From: an uncultured Lachnospiraceae bacterium
GTDB lineage: Bacteria > Bacillota > Clostridia > Lachnospirales > Lachnospiraceae
DNA length: 47,593 bases
Direction of reading: 5' to 3'
Assembly: GCA_951800145.1 (NCBI GenBank)
Contig: CATOJE010000024.1
Span: 1-47,593 of the forward strand
The notes under the pieces were generated by a model. The model was given only the letters and a program-made list of their open reading frames with translations. It searched no databases and was not told where the DNA came from. Positions 16,039 through 25,057 of the stretch are shown here, in pieces. Made by a program: the position numbers and the translations under genes. How positions within the stretch are numbered: position 1 is the stretch's first letter; each line of letters opens with the position of its first letter.

Positions 16039-17841
16039 AGAAGATAAAAACACCAGGCCGTCTGCTTCAAATCTTGCGCCGCCGCCATGCTGCGCTGCCA
16101 CGGCTGCCACAGAGGCTGTCCCGACGCCGAAATCATTTCGCTTGTTGGAAAATAGCCTGCCGCCCTTTTCGGTAAACCGGCCGTCAAAGCTGTTGTCCAT
16201 GGTGATGGTCAGCATCTCGTGCTCCAGGCGGCTGTTCATCCGGATAAACATGCTCCCTTCGCTCATGCGCAGACAGGCGTCGATGGCATTTTCCAGCAAA
16301 TTCCCAAAAATCACACACAGGCTGCTGTCGGTGATCTGCTCTAAATGCTCCGGAACAGCCAGCTGAAAGGAACAGGCAATGCCTTTTTCCTCCGCAATGG
16401 CGGCATAATGAGAGACGATCGCATTGACTGCGATATTTTTACAGTAAATGATTTTCTGGTCGGAGGGGATTTGTTCCACCAGCGTATCCAGGTAATCGGC
16501 CAGATTTTTCCGGTCTCCCTCCTGATTATAGCTACGGATGACTGCCAGCTGGTGGCGCAGATCGTGCCGCTGTTCCCTCACGGCTTTTGCATTCTGCAGA
16601 AGCACCTGGTAGTGTTTTTTCTGTTCCTTCACCTGTGTTTCCATCAGGCTGACTTCAAAGGCCAGCTGCTGCTTCTGCTGCTTCAGCTGCAGGGCATCCC
16701 GGAAAAACAGGCCGCCGATGACCCCGGACATCAGCATAAACAGGACGGTCCCGAACTGGAACACAGAGGACAGCACGTCAGTAAAGCGGAGAATATAGTT
16801 TGCAACTTCAAAGGCTGCGCTGAGGGCAAGCACAGCCACAGGAGGAAAAAACTGCCTGGCAGCCTGGTTTTGATATCGAACCCATTCATAAAGGATGGAT
16901 CCTGCCAGGAACAAAAGGGAAAAGGGGATCAGTATATGAAAGAAATACATGCTTTGAGAAAACCCCACGATCCCCAGAAGCTGGAGCAGGAAAGCCGAGG
17001 CAGCGGCAGATAAATCCACAAGGCATAAAATGCGCAGGGGATATTCATTGTGGAAGGAAATGATGGTGATGGTGAACAGCAGGAGGGGAACCGGGATGGT
17101 GTAAAGCCCCATAAATGCAAGGAGATACAGCAAGGTGGGGTTGTGGATGAGAATCTCTGTCAGGTTGCATTCCCCAAAGCACCATAGTCCCACAGCCAGA
17201 GAGGCCAGGCCAAGGTACAAAAATACCACGCCCTTTCGCTCAAATGGAGTGACAATCAGAGCGATAAAGGCCAGAAGCAGGCCGATGGCAATCTGGAGCA
17301 GGGAGATGATAAAAGGAATGCCCATGGTTTCCATCAGGCAGGTGAAAATATCCGACAGCCTGCCAACAAGGAAGGGGGAGACTGCCAGTGTGCTGCGGGT
17401 TTTGGGGGAAAGATATTCGATCCGAAAGGGGACTAAGTCGCGAAAGCCATCCAGAGGCAGCGCAATGATCGTTGTGGCCGGATCCACCATAAATTTGGGA
17501 TAGCTGTCCTCCTGGCCGGTCTCATAGAGCAGCGTGTCATCGATATAGACCTTAAAGGGGGCGTAGACGCTTTTTACATACAGGCAGTCGCCTTCTTCCA
17601 CAAAAATATCCGCGGTGAGGGTGACCGGGGTACGGGGAGGAAGGGAGGAAAAGCTGTGGGGAAGGGTTACTTCCAACTCCTCTTTGCCAATCAGCGCCAG
17701 AACCTGTTGAATTTTCTCTACGCTGTTCTGATAGGAGGGGGTTTCTTTTCGATATCCACGGCTGCCGGTGAGGAGGGCAAAGAGGCATAAGGCATAAAGG
17801 ATGGCAGATAAAGAAAATATGGTGCGAATGGCTTTATTCAT
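16021..17841 (-). CDS. membrane sensor histidine kinase, GHKL (AgrC-like) type
   Basis: A 606-aa sensor. It has an N-terminal membrane anchor (IFSLSAILYALCLFALLTG), an extracytoplasmic beta-rich domain to about residue 185, then about seven hydrophobic helices (IPFIISLLQIAIGLLLAFIAL onwards) like 7TMR-DISM sensors. A cytoplasmic coiled coil leads into the histidine box REQRHDLRHQLAVIRSY and the ATPase core with N box GNLLENAIDACL and G boxes FGVGTASVAAVAAQHGG. The frame opens at 17868, but ATG 17841 has AAGGAGA suitably placed. It lies just upstream of sigG on the same strand; whether it signals through the neighbouring Hpt and HD-GYP proteins is inference. Confidence 0.88.
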   Translation of the reverse strand: MNKAIRTIFSLSAILYALCLFALLTGSRGYRKETPSYQNSVEKIQQVLALIGKEELEVTLPHSFSSLPPRTPVTLTADIFVEEGDCLYVKSVYAPFKVYIDDTLLYETGQEDSYPKFMVDPATTIIALPLDGFRDLVPFRIEYLSPKTRSTLAVSPFLVGRLSDIFTCLMETMGIPFIISLLQIAIGLLLAFIALIVTPFERKGVVFLYLGLASLAVGLWCFGECNLTEILIHNPTLLYLLAFMGLYTIPVPLLLFTITIISFHNEYPLRILCLVDLSAAASAFLLQLLGIVGFSQSMYFFHILIPFSLLFLAGSILYEWVRYQNQAARQFFPPVAVLALSAAFEVANYILRFTDVLSSVFQFGTVLFMLMSGVIGGLFFRDALQLKQQKQQLAFEVSLMETQVKEQKKHYQVLLQNAKAVREQRHDLRHQLAVIRSYNQEGDRKNLADYLDTLVEQIPSDQKIIYCKNIAVNAIVSHYAAIAEEKGIACSFQLAVPEHLEQITDSSLCVIFGNLLENAIDACLRMSEGSMFIRMNSRLEHEMLTITMDNSFDGRFTEKGGRLFSNKRNDFGVGTASVAAVAAQHGGGARFEADGLVFLSSVYVRL

Positions 17842-17884
17842 CCATGAATCTCCTTCCTTTTTCATCATGATTCGGCTTGTGCAT

Positions 17885-17937
17885 AAAAAAGAAAATCAAC
17901 AAGAAAAGCAGCGAACCGCTTGCCCTTCTTGCTGATT
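17885..17937 (-). terminator. terminator after the Hpt gene
   Basis: On the minus strand AATCAGCAAGAA pairs with TTCTTGTTGATT, enclosing a second stem (AAGCGG...CGCTGCTT), then TTTTCTTTTTT. It separates the regulator/Hpt pair from the kinase gene. Confidence 0.7.
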
Positions 17938-17947
17938 CATCTGTCAA

Positions 17948-18313
17948 TTATTGCCCTTCTGCTTCCGATTGAAATGCCCGAATCGCATCCGCCGTTTGCT
18001 GGTAATCCGCCGTTACCTGGGAGAATAAGCCCTCTACCTCAGGGCTCCATCCGTTCCGAAGAGCCTCTGTCAGCTGGTGGCTGGAGTGATAGAGCTTAGT
18101 AAAGCTTAAGTTCTGGCAAACGCCCTTGATGGTGTGGGCAGCACGGAAGGCCTCGTCGTAATCCTTAGCCTCCAGGGAGCTGCAGAGAGTGGAATAGCTT
18201 GGGTCATCTAAAAATTTTAAAACAAATTTCCGTACCAGGCGCTCGGTGCGCAGGCGGCCGATTACGTCGTCATAATTGCCTCCCAGAGCAGCATAGCAAG
18301 CTTGTAAATTCAT
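17948..18313 (-). CDS. Hpt (histidine phosphotransfer) domain protein
   Basis: A stand-alone 121-aa four-helix phosphotransfer protein. AFRAAHTIKGVCQNLSFTKL carries the phospho-accepting His60 and the conserved K-G after it. Such proteins pass phosphate between response regulators in multi-step relays. It is 30 bases downstream of the REC/HD-GYP gene and probably in its operon. No kinase with its own receiver domain, the usual donor, is in the window. Confidence 0.88.
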   Translation of the reverse strand: MNLQACYAALGGNYDDVIGRLRTERLVRKFVLKFLDDPSYSTLCSSLEAKDYDEAFRAAHTIKGVCQNLSFTKLYHSSHQLTEALRNGWSPEVEGLFSQVTADYQQTADAIRAFQSEAEGQ

Positions 18314-18343
18314 AAGGTTCTCCTTTCATGGCATAGCTGCCAC

Positions 18344-19465
18344 TTATTTATAAAGCATTTCTTTTACGATATTCTTCATGGTTTTTTGATTATCATAGAC
18401 CGGGACGCTGGTCTGGAACTCCTTTTGGATCACATCCGCCGCTTCCGCCAGACACTTAAGAAGCAGGGGATTAAAGGTGCCGCACTGTCCGTCCATAATC
18501 ATCTGAACGGCTACTTCATGGGTAAAGGCCTTTTTATAGACGCGCTCGCTGGTCAGGGCGTCATAAACGTCGGCCAGGGCTACAATCTGAGCAGCGATGG
18601 GGATATCGTCCCCCTTCAGCCGATCCGGATATCCACGTCCGTCATAGCGCTCATGGTGCCAGCGGCAGATATCGTGAGCCATCTTAACCAGCGGCTCATC
18701 CTGATACACCGGAAGCTCGCTTAACATATCCGCTCCAAGGGTGGTATGGGTCTTCATAATGGTAAACTCTTCATCCGTCAGACGCCCGGGTTTATTTAAG
18801 ATCTCGCCGGGAATCCCGATCTTTCCGATATCATGCAGGGCAGAGGCAGTACTGATCAGGTTAATCTCCGACTGGGTAAGAGGGTAGCGGTCAGTAAAAT
18901 GGATCAAATGCTGCAGCAGAAGCTCAGTCAGGGTGTGAATATGTAAAACATGAAGGCTGCTCTCTCCATTACGGAATTCAACGATATGGCTTAAAATATT
19001 AATCATCATATCGCTTTGCTTTTCCTTTTCATAAATCTGCTGCTCTACCATCTCGATCAGCTTTTTCTGCTTCGCATAAAGGAGAATGGTGTTCACCACA
19101 CGGCGGTGGACAATCACTGCGTCAAAGGGCCGGCTGATAAAGTCAGTGATGCCCAGGGCATAGGCACGTTCGATATGGGATGCGCTGCTTTCCGATGAAA
19201 TCATGATAACCGGGACATTTTCAATCCAGTTTTTCTGGTTCATAACCTTCAGGACGCCGAAGCCATCCATATTCGGCATGACGATATCCAGTAAAACCAG
19301 GGAGATTTCCTCGGCATGCTCCTCTAAAATGGCGATGGCCTGGACCCCGTCCTCCGCCTCCATGATGGTGTACTCGTCCTCCAGCATATCCGTCAGAATT
19401 TCCCGGTTCATCTCGGAATCGTCGGTGATCAAGATACTCGGTTTGTACCCTTTGTTTTCGCTCAT
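18344..19465 (-). CDS. response regulator with HD-GYP domain (probable cyclic-di-GMP phosphodiesterase)
   Basis: The receiver domain (residues 10-130) has SILITDDSEMNREI with the acidic pair, the phospho-Asp in VLLDIVMPNMDG (about 59), and the switch and Lys-like region SRPFD, where the usual conserved Lys is Arg. The output domain has HD (SALHDIGKIGIP) and GYP (HHERYDGRGYP) with metal ligands, ending VALADVYDALTSERVYKKAF. HD-GYP proteins hydrolyse cyclic-di-GMP. The 373 aa are normal. It is the first gene of the minus-strand group and has a divergent promoter region shared with the ABC-F gene. The Lys-to-Arg change could alter phospho-activation. Confidence 0.9.
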   Translation of the reverse strand: MSENKGYKPSILITDDSEMNREILTDMLEDEYTIMEAEDGVQAIAILEEHAEEISLVLLDIVMPNMDGFGVLKVMNQKNWIENVPVIMISSESSASHIERAYALGITDFISRPFDAVIVHRRVVNTILLYAKQKKLIEMVEQQIYEKEKQSDMMINILSHIVEFRNGESSLHVLHIHTLTELLLQHLIHFTDRYPLTQSEINLISTASALHDIGKIGIPGEILNKPGRLTDEEFTIMKTHTTLGADMLSELPVYQDEPLVKMAHDICRWHHERYDGRGYPDRLKGDDIPIAAQIVALADVYDALTSERVYKKAFTHEVAVQMIMDGQCGTFNPLLLKCLAEAADVIQKEFQTSVPVYDNQKTMKNIVKEMLYK

Positions 19466-19511
19466 AAAATTTCTTCCTCACAGATAATGATAAAAAATAT
19501 GGAACAAATTA

Positions 19512-19540
19512 ATTATAAGAAATGGAGGGGAAAAACGCAA
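19512..19540 (-). promoter_or_regulatory. promoter of the HD-GYP/Hpt operon
   Basis: On the minus strand TTGCGT (19540-19535), 17-base spacer, TATAAT (19517-19512). The -10 is perfect, the -35 only half-matching. Confidence 0.45.
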
Positions 19541-19566
19541 GTACTTCTTTCACATTTTGGGGGATA

Positions 19567-19595
19567 TTGTATTTTTTTTCGAACCGGATTATAAT
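19567..19595 (+). promoter_or_regulatory. promoter of the ABC-F gene
   Basis: TTGTAT (19567-19572), 17-base spacer, TATAAT (19590-19595), back to back with the minus-strand promoter at 19512-19540. Confidence 0.5.
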
Positions 19596-19653
19596 GATCC
19601 TACCAGGGAAGGAGGTTTAGCCCTGGCATCATGAAATTATGAGAGGAAGAGCG

Positions 19654-21558
19654 ATGCTGTACCAGATTTCTGACGGGACGGTAATGGCAGGGGGAGTCCT
19701 GATTTTGTCCCATATTGATTTTGAGATTCGGGGAAATGAAAAGATAGCGGTGGTGGGGGCCAACGGGGCGGGAAAGACCACGCTTCTGCGGCTGATTGCC
19801 GGGGAAATCGATTTAGACCGGGATGATAAACGCCAGGGACCGGGAATCCGTGTCTCCAGGGCGATTACCACAGGGCTGCTGAAGCAAAGCCTGATTTCGA
19901 TGAAAGGGCCGGAGCGGACGGTGGAGGAGCTTCTCATGGGAGACGGCCCGGCGGGGGATGCCTTTTCCAGGGAGCGGTTCCTTTGGGAGACAGAGTTTGA
20001 CCGGATGTTTACTGGGCTGGGATTTCAAAAATCGGAAAAAAAGCGGCGGTTTTCGTCTTTTTCCGGGGGAGAACAGACGAAAATCGCCCTGATCCGGCTG
20101 TTGCTTTTAAAGCCGGATATATTGCTTCTGGATGAGCCTACCAATCATCTGGACGTACCTTCGGTGGAATGGCTGGAGGAATATTTGAAAAGCTATGAGA
20201 AGGCGGCTGTCTTCGTGTCCCATGACCGGTTTTTCCTGGACCAGACTGCGGATGTGGTTTATGAGCTGAGCGGGGGAAGGCTGACCCGGTATCCTGGAAA
20301 TTACACCCATTACCGGGAGCAGAAGCAAAAGGATATAAGCCTTAAGCAAAAGCGCTGGGAGAAGCAGGAAAAGGAGCAGAAGCGGCTGGAGGAGCTGGTG
20401 GAGCGGTTTAAGCATAAGCCGAATAAGGCAGGCTTTGCCCGGGCCAAGAAAACCATGTTGCAGCGCATGGAGCGGATCCAGAAGCCGGAGAGGGATGAGG
20501 TGCATCGTTTTACCGGCGAGATCACGCCGGCAGTTATGGGAAGTAAATGGGTGCTGGAGGCAAAGCATCTGAAGATCGGCTATGACCGCCCTTTGCTGGA
20601 GCTGTCCTTCCGGGTGAAAAGGGGGCAGAAGATCGGCATTATCGGGAACAATGGGGCGGGGAAGACCACCTTCCTGAAAACAGCGGCCGGCCTTCTGCCT
20701 CCCTTAGAGGGGAAGTGCCTTCTGGGGAATCAGATTACTACGGGATATTTTGACCAGCATACAGCTGACCTGGAATCAGAAAAGTCGGTGATGCAGCACT
20801 TCCACCATCAGTTCCCGGCCCTTACAGAGAAGGAGGTTCGCAGCAAGCTGGGGGCCTATCTCTTCGGAGGCAGGGCAGCATCCAGGAGGGTCAGTGCATT
20901 ATCCGGCGGGGAAAAGTCCAGGCTGGTGCTGGCGGAGATCCTGGAGAGCCGGCCGAATTTCCTTCTCCTGGACGAACCCACCAATCACATGGACATCCAG
21001 GCTAAGGAAACCCTGGAGTCCGCCTTTTTGGCGTACCAGGGAACCATGCTTTTTATCTCCCATGACCGGTACTTTATCCGTCAGGTGGCGGATTCCCTTT
21101 TAATCTTTGAGGGGGAGCAGGCCCTGTATTATCCCTTTGGATATGAGCATTATCTGGAGCACGTAAGAAAATCTCAGGGCAAGGCTGGGGCCGCCAGGAT
21201 CCAGGCGGAGGAGCAGGCGCTGCGGGACAGCCTTAAGGCGGTTCCCAGGGCAGAGCGCCACCAGCTGAAGGAGATGGGTACAGAGGAGGCTTACGCAGAC
21301 TGGAGGCTGAGGCTGGCCGCAGAGCAGATGGAGCTGGCCGCCCAAAAGGCAGGGCGGCTTTGGGAGGAGCAGGAGAGGCAGAGGGAGGAGCTGCTTAAGA
21401 GGATGTGGGAGGAGCCGGGCCCTGGCGGGGAGATTCCGGCAGAAGGCCTGAAGAAGGATGGAGCGCTTTCCCTGGCATGGGAGGAGTGGACAAAAAGCTG
21501 CCTGGAGTGGTATGAGGCGTATTACGATTTTTCCTGTAGTGCCGGATGCCGTATATAG
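19654..21558 (+). CDS. ABC-F family ATP-binding protein
   Basis: A soluble twin-ATPase protein. Walker A motifs are GANGAGKTT and GNNGAGKTT, signatures SSFSGGEQTK and SALSGGEKSR, and Walker B motifs ILLLDEPTNHLD and FLLLDEPTNHMD. No membrane segments are present. A charged linker of about 80 residues (YREQKQKDISLKQKRWEKQ...) joins the halves, the hallmark of ribosome-binding ABC-F proteins, with a C-terminal coiled extension. ABC-F proteins rescue or protect ribosomes; some give antibiotic resistance, which the sequence alone cannot show. I prefer ATG 19654 (MLYQISDGTV, with AGAGGAAG upstream). ATG 19639 is also in frame, and a strong AAGGAGG at 19609-19615 stands too far from either. Confidence 0.9.
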   Translation: MLYQISDGTVMAGGVLILSHIDFEIRGNEKIAVVGANGAGKTTLLRLIAGEIDLDRDDKRQGPGIRVSRAITTGLLKQSLISMKGPERTVEELLMGDGPAGDAFSRERFLWETEFDRMFTGLGFQKSEKKRRFSSFSGGEQTKIALIRLLLLKPDILLLDEPTNHLDVPSVEWLEEYLKSYEKAAVFVSHDRFFLDQTADVVYELSGGRLTRYPGNYTHYREQKQKDISLKQKRWEKQEKEQKRLEELVERFKHKPNKAGFARAKKTMLQRMERIQKPERDEVHRFTGEITPAVMGSKWVLEAKHLKIGYDRPLLELSFRVKRGQKIGIIGNNGAGKTTFLKTAAGLLPPLEGKCLLGNQITTGYFDQHTADLESEKSVMQHFHHQFPALTEKEVRSKLGAYLFGGRAASRRVSALSGGEKSRLVLAEILESRPNFLLLDEPTNHMDIQAKETLESAFLAYQGTMLFISHDRYFIRQVADSLLIFEGEQALYYPFGYEHYLEHVRKSQGKAGAARIQAEEQALRDSLKAVPRAERHQLKEMGTEEAYADWRLRLAAEQMELAAQKAGRLWEEQERQREELLKRMWEEPGPGGEIPAEGLKKDGALSLAWEEWTKSCLEWYEAYYDFSCSAGCRI

Positions 21559-21581
21559 AACATGTGGAGAATACAATTTGA

Positions 21582-21610
21582 TTGTGAAATTGAGAGTAAT
21601 GGGGTATAAT
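21582..21610 (+). promoter_or_regulatory. promoter of the YhcG-type gene
   Basis: TTGTGA (21582-21587), 17-base spacer, TATAAT (21605-21610). Confidence 0.5.
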
Positions 21611-21686
21611 TCTAGCGGATATTGAGAATGCGATAGATGTATGGAAACCATTTTGATAATACCGGAATCATTTGGGAGGTATCAGT

Positions 21687-22811
21687 GTGAAGAATGAAAA
21701 AAGAGAACTGCTTGACAATGCTGAACTTCAGGATTTATATGAGAAATCGAAAAAATTGATTGATAATGCCAGAAACAGCATGGGGCAGATGGCAAATACA
21801 ATTACGGTTCTTACCAGCTTTTTATTGGGAAGATATATTGTTGAGCAGGAACAACGGGGATCTGAAAGAGCAAAATATGGGGCTAAAATTTTAGATTCTT
21901 TGTCAGTTTATCTTACAGAGGAATATGGCAGGGGATTTTCAAGGAGCAATGTTGCAGGTATGCGTCAGTTTTATCTGGCTTTTAGGGAGCGGGAAGATGA
22001 AATTATCCAATCGGGAATTGGACAATTTGGACAGGCTTTTGGAATTGTCCAATCGGGAATTGGACAATTAGAAAACATATATAATAGGACGCCTTTTAAA
22101 CTGAGCTGGACGCATTACCAAGTTCTTATGCGCATAGAAGATAAGGATGAACGGGATTTTTACGAAAAAGAGACAATACGGTCTAATTGGAATGTCAGCA
22201 CTTTGAAAAGACAGTTTCATTCCAGCCTGTATGAGAGGCTTGCATTAAGCCGGGATAAAGAGGATGCTATGCGATTGGCGAATGAAGGGGCTGTCCCGCA
22301 AAAACCAGAAGATATTTTACATACACCGTATGTCTTGGAATTTGCAGGGCTGGAAGATAAAGCATCATACCATGAAAGCGATCTTGAGTCAGCTGTAATA
22401 GAAAAAATGCAAAAGTTCCTTTTAGAATTAGGCAAAGGCTTTTTGTTCGAACAACGGCAAAAAAGATTTACCTTTCACGAAAAAAATTTTTATGTGGACT
22501 TGGTCCTATACAATAGATTATTGAAATGCTATGTTTTGATTGACTTTAAGACAGAGGAACTTACACATCAGGATTTAGGGCAGATGCAGATGTATGTGAA
22601 TTATTTTGATCGTTATGAGCGGATTGAGGGAGAAAATCCAACAATTGGTATTTTGCTTTGCAAAAAAAGTGACGAAGCCTTGGTTGATTTGACGCTTCCA
22701 GAAGATGCCAATATTTATGCAAAGGAATACAAATTATATCTGCCGGACAAGAAATTGTTACAGCAAAAGCTGAAAGAATGGCTGGACGAGGAAGAACAGG
22801 AGAATCGATAA
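21687..22811 (+). CDS. YhcG/DUF1016 family PD-(D/E)XK nuclease
   Basis: A 374-aa protein. The N-terminal DUF1016 helical domain (LLGRYIVEQEQRGSERAKYG, YGRGFSRSNVAGMRQFYLAF) is followed by LSWTHYQVLMRIEDKDERDFYEKE and a C-terminal nuclease core FYVDLVLYN...YVLIDFKTEEL, with the D and D-x-K catalytic residues visible. Biological role is uncertain; the family often travels with restriction and other defence genes. I start at GTG 21687 because GGGAGG lies 7 bases upstream. Codon use is clearly more AT-rich than the flanking genes, which suggests transfer. A perfect 22-base repeat spaced by 42 bases at 22006-22069 gives a doubled QSGIGQ motif at the domain junction. Confidence 0.87.
   Translation: MKNEKRELLDNAELQDLYEKSKKLIDNARNSMGQMANTITVLTSFLLGRYIVEQEQRGSERAKYGAKILDSLSVYLTEEYGRGFSRSNVAGMRQFYLAFREREDEIIQSGIGQFGQAFGIVQSGIGQLENIYNRTPFKLSWTHYQVLMRIEDKDERDFYEKETIRSNWNVSTLKRQFHSSLYERLALSRDKEDAMRLANEGAVPQKPEDILHTPYVLEFAGLEDKASYHESDLESAVIEKMQKFLLELGKGFLFEQRQKRFTFHEKNFYVDLVLYNRLLKCYVLIDFKTEELTHQDLGQMQMYVNYFDRYERIEGENPTIGILLCKKSDEALVDLTLPEDANIYAKEYKLYLPDKKLLQQKLKEWLDEEEQENR
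22006..22069. repeat. in-frame 22-base direct repeat that is itself palindromic
   Basis: The same 22 bases occur at 22006-22027 and 22048-22069, exactly 14 codons apart. The second sits in a longer palindrome (TTGTCCAAT-CGGG-AATTGGACAA, 22046-22067). It encodes QSGIGQF...QSGIGQL. Confidence 0.8.
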
Positions 22812-22816
22812 TGCTT

Positions 22817-22851
22817 GGAGAGGGTGAGGTCATATAGGCTGCGCCCTCTCC
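22817..22851. terminator. possible bidirectional terminator between yhcG-type gene and coaX
   Basis: GGAGAGGG (22817-22824) and CCCTCTCC (22844-22851) form an 8-bp stem in the short gap between convergent genes. No strong T run follows on either strand. Confidence 0.4.
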
Positions 22852-22883
22852 TTGCATATGGAATTGCTCTTGTCTTATTTTTT

Positions 22884-23666
22884 TCAACCGGCATGCGTCC
22901 CGCCCCGGTTTTTCTGGTACAAAATCAGCAGCCCCTTTAACAGCAGGGCGTCGTCATACACGATCCGGTGCCTGCACAGAGGGGTGACCAGCTTCGCCAG
23001 CCCTCCGGTAGCAACCACGGAGACGGCTTCTCCAAGCTCCTCCTCTATGCGGTCGATGATCCCGTCGATCTGGGCGGCGTTGCCGTAGAGGATGCCGCTG
23101 CGCATACAGTCGATGGTATTTTTCCCGATGACCCTTTCCGGGATTTCCAGGCTGATGTAGGGGAGCTGGGCGGCCTTGCTGCTCAAGGAGTCTAAGGAGA
23201 CCCGCAGCCCAGGCAGGATGGCTCCGCCGCAGTAATTTCCGGCCTTATCCACCACAGACAAGGTGGTGGCGGTGCCCATGTCCACGATGACGATGGGCTT
23301 AGGGTGCTCGTGGATGGCGGCGACTGCGTCCACGATCATATCGCTTCCCACTGTTTTGGGGTTATCCATCAGGATATTCAGCCCGGTTTTCATGCCGGAT
23401 CCCACTAGGAGGGGGCGCGTTCCAAGGATTTTTTCCACAGCGCTTAAGATGGTGGCGTTTAAGGGCGGCACCACAGAGGAAAGGATGGAACCCTCGATCT
23501 GCTCCGGCTGGATGTGGTAGATTTCCAGAGTATCTTTCAGGTTTACCGCATACTCCAGGGCAGTCTTGGAGGGATTTGTGGTGATGCGCTCTACAAAATA
23601 GGTTTTTTGCTGGTCGATGCCGCCCAGAACAATATTTGTGTTTCCCATATCAATGGCCAGAATCAT
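22884..23666 (-). CDS. coaX: type III pantothenate kinase
   Basis: CoaX phosphorylates pantothenate, the first step of coenzyme A synthesis, and unlike CoaA is not inhibited by CoA. The ASKHA fold motifs are ILAIDMGNTNIVLG (phosphate 1), VIVDMGTATTLSVVD (phosphate 2, about residues 124-138) and VVATGGLAKLV (adenosine). PLLVGSGMKTGLNILMDNPKTVGSDMI is a family signature. The 260 aa are complete. It is divergent from coaBC across 191 bases, so two CoA steps sit side by side. Confidence 0.95.
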   Translation of the reverse strand: MILAIDMGNTNIVLGGIDQQKTYFVERITTNPSKTALEYAVNLKDTLEIYHIQPEQIEGSILSSVVPPLNATILSAVEKILGTRPLLVGSGMKTGLNILMDNPKTVGSDMIVDAVAAIHEHPKPIVIVDMGTATTLSVVDKAGNYCGGAILPGLRVSLDSLSSKAAQLPYISLEIPERVIGKNTIDCMRSGILYGNAAQIDGIIDRIEEELGEAVSVVATGGLAKLVTPLCRHRIVYDDALLLKGLLILYQKNRGGTHAG

Positions 23667-23857
23667 AACAGGACTCCTTTCAGCAGACTGCTCACGGCTC
23701 TGCCGTTCACAGCAATAGAATGCATAGATTCTATGATAGATCTTTCCATAACCGGAATTTTATGCTATACTAAAAATAGCGGGCTTTTTTAAGCCTTGTT
23801 TATTGTAGCATAGAGAAAGAAAAAACTCAAGTAACCTGCCAGAAAGGCGGAACATAG

Positions 23858-25039
23858 ATGTTAAAAGGAAAAACAGTACTATTAGGTGTTTCAGGGGGGA
23901 TCGCGGCCTACAAGATCCCCAATCTTGCCAGCATGCTGGTGAAGAATCATGCCAATGTCCACGTGCTGATGACAGAGCACGCGGCGAATTTTATCACAGC
24001 CACCACATTCGAATCCTTGACCGGCCATAAGTGTATTATCGACACCTTTGACCGGAATTTTGAATTTCAGGTGGAGCATGTGTCCTTGGCAAAGCAGGCG
24101 GATGTGCTTTTGGTGGCGCCGGCCACAGCCAATGTGATCGGGAAGATGGCCCACGGCATTTGCGATGACATGCTGACCACCACCAGCCTGGCCTGCCAGT
24201 GCCCCAAGCTCCTTACCCCGGCCATGAATACCCGGATGTATGAAAGTCCCATCCTCCAGGATAACCTGGAGATCTGCCGGAGATATGGGATGACCGTGAT
24301 CCCGCCGGCTGCGGGGCATCTGGCCTGCGGGGACAGTGGCCCCGGGAAGATGCCGGAGGCCGAGGAGCTGTTTGACTATATCTGCCAGGCCATCCAGTAT
24401 CCCAAGGATCTCATGGGAAAGCGGATCCTGGTAACTGCCGGCCCTACCAGGGAGAAGCTTGACCCGGTGCGGTTTATTACCAATCATTCCACCGGGAAGA
24501 TGGGCTACGCCATCGCTAAGGCTGCGGCTAGGAGAGGGGCTATGGTTACCTTGATCTCCGGCCCGGTATCCCTGGAGCCCCCCAGGTTTGCCACGGTGAT
24601 CCAGGTGGAAAGCGCCAGGGAGATGTTTGAGGCGGTGACCAGCCTGGCGGCGGAGCAGGATGCTGTGATTAAGGCGGCAGCGGTGGCGGATTACCGGCCG
24701 GCAGCGGTCTTTTCGGAAAAGGTGAAAAAGTCCGGGGGAGATATGAGCATCCCGCTGGAGCAGACGGATGATATCCTGTCCTGGCTGGGGGAGCACCGGA
24801 GGGAAGGCCAGTTTTTATGCGGCTTTTCCATGGAAACAGAGAATTTGCTGGAAAATTCCCGGAGAAAGCTGGAGAAGAAGCATATTGATATGATTGTGGC
24901 GAATAATCTAAAGGTGGAGGGGGCCGGGTTCGGCACAGACACCAATGTGGTCACCTTAATTACCGCCGGGGCGGAGGAGACTCTGGAGAAGATGAGCAAG
25001 GACGCGGTGGCACATAAGATTCTGGATCGGATTTTTTAA
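23858..25039 (+). CDS. coaBC: bifunctional phosphopantothenoylcysteine decarboxylase / phosphopantothenate-cysteine ligase
   Basis: CoaBC joins cysteine to 4'-phosphopantothenate using CTP and then decarboxylates the product (FMN). The N-terminal CoaC half has GVSGGIAAYKIPNL, VAPATANVIGKMAHGICDDMLTT and PAMNTRMYESP. The CoaB half starts near residue 187 (RILVTAGPTREKLDPVRFITNHSTGKMGYA) and contains DAVIKAAAVADYRP. The length of 393 aa is typical. AAAGGCGGA precedes ATG 23858. It lies opposite coaX. Confidence 0.95.
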   Translation: MLKGKTVLLGVSGGIAAYKIPNLASMLVKNHANVHVLMTEHAANFITATTFESLTGHKCIIDTFDRNFEFQVEHVSLAKQADVLLVAPATANVIGKMAHGICDDMLTTTSLACQCPKLLTPAMNTRMYESPILQDNLEICRRYGMTVIPPAAGHLACGDSGPGKMPEAEELFDYICQAIQYPKDLMGKRILVTAGPTREKLDPVRFITNHSTGKMGYAIAKAAARRGAMVTLISGPVSLEPPRFATVIQVESAREMFEAVTSLAAEQDAVIKAAAVADYRPAAVFSEKVKKSGGDMSIPLEQTDDILSWLGEHRREGQFLCGFSMETENLLENSRRKLEKKHIDMIVANNLKVEGAGFGTDTNVVTLITAGAEETLEKMSKDAVAHKILDRIF

Positions 25040-25057
25040 AGTATGGAGGATTTACCC

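Noticed and set aside
23689..23712. CTCACGG...CCGTTCAC in the coaX-coaBC gap as a MITE copy
   Set aside because: Only a 5-bp stem (ACGGC/GCCGT) is present and the terminal GTWAC ends are missing.
23891..24796. 301-codon minus-strand frame opposite coaBC
   Set aside because: Composition is His/Gly/Arg-rich without a domain, and coaBC on the other strand is unmistakable.
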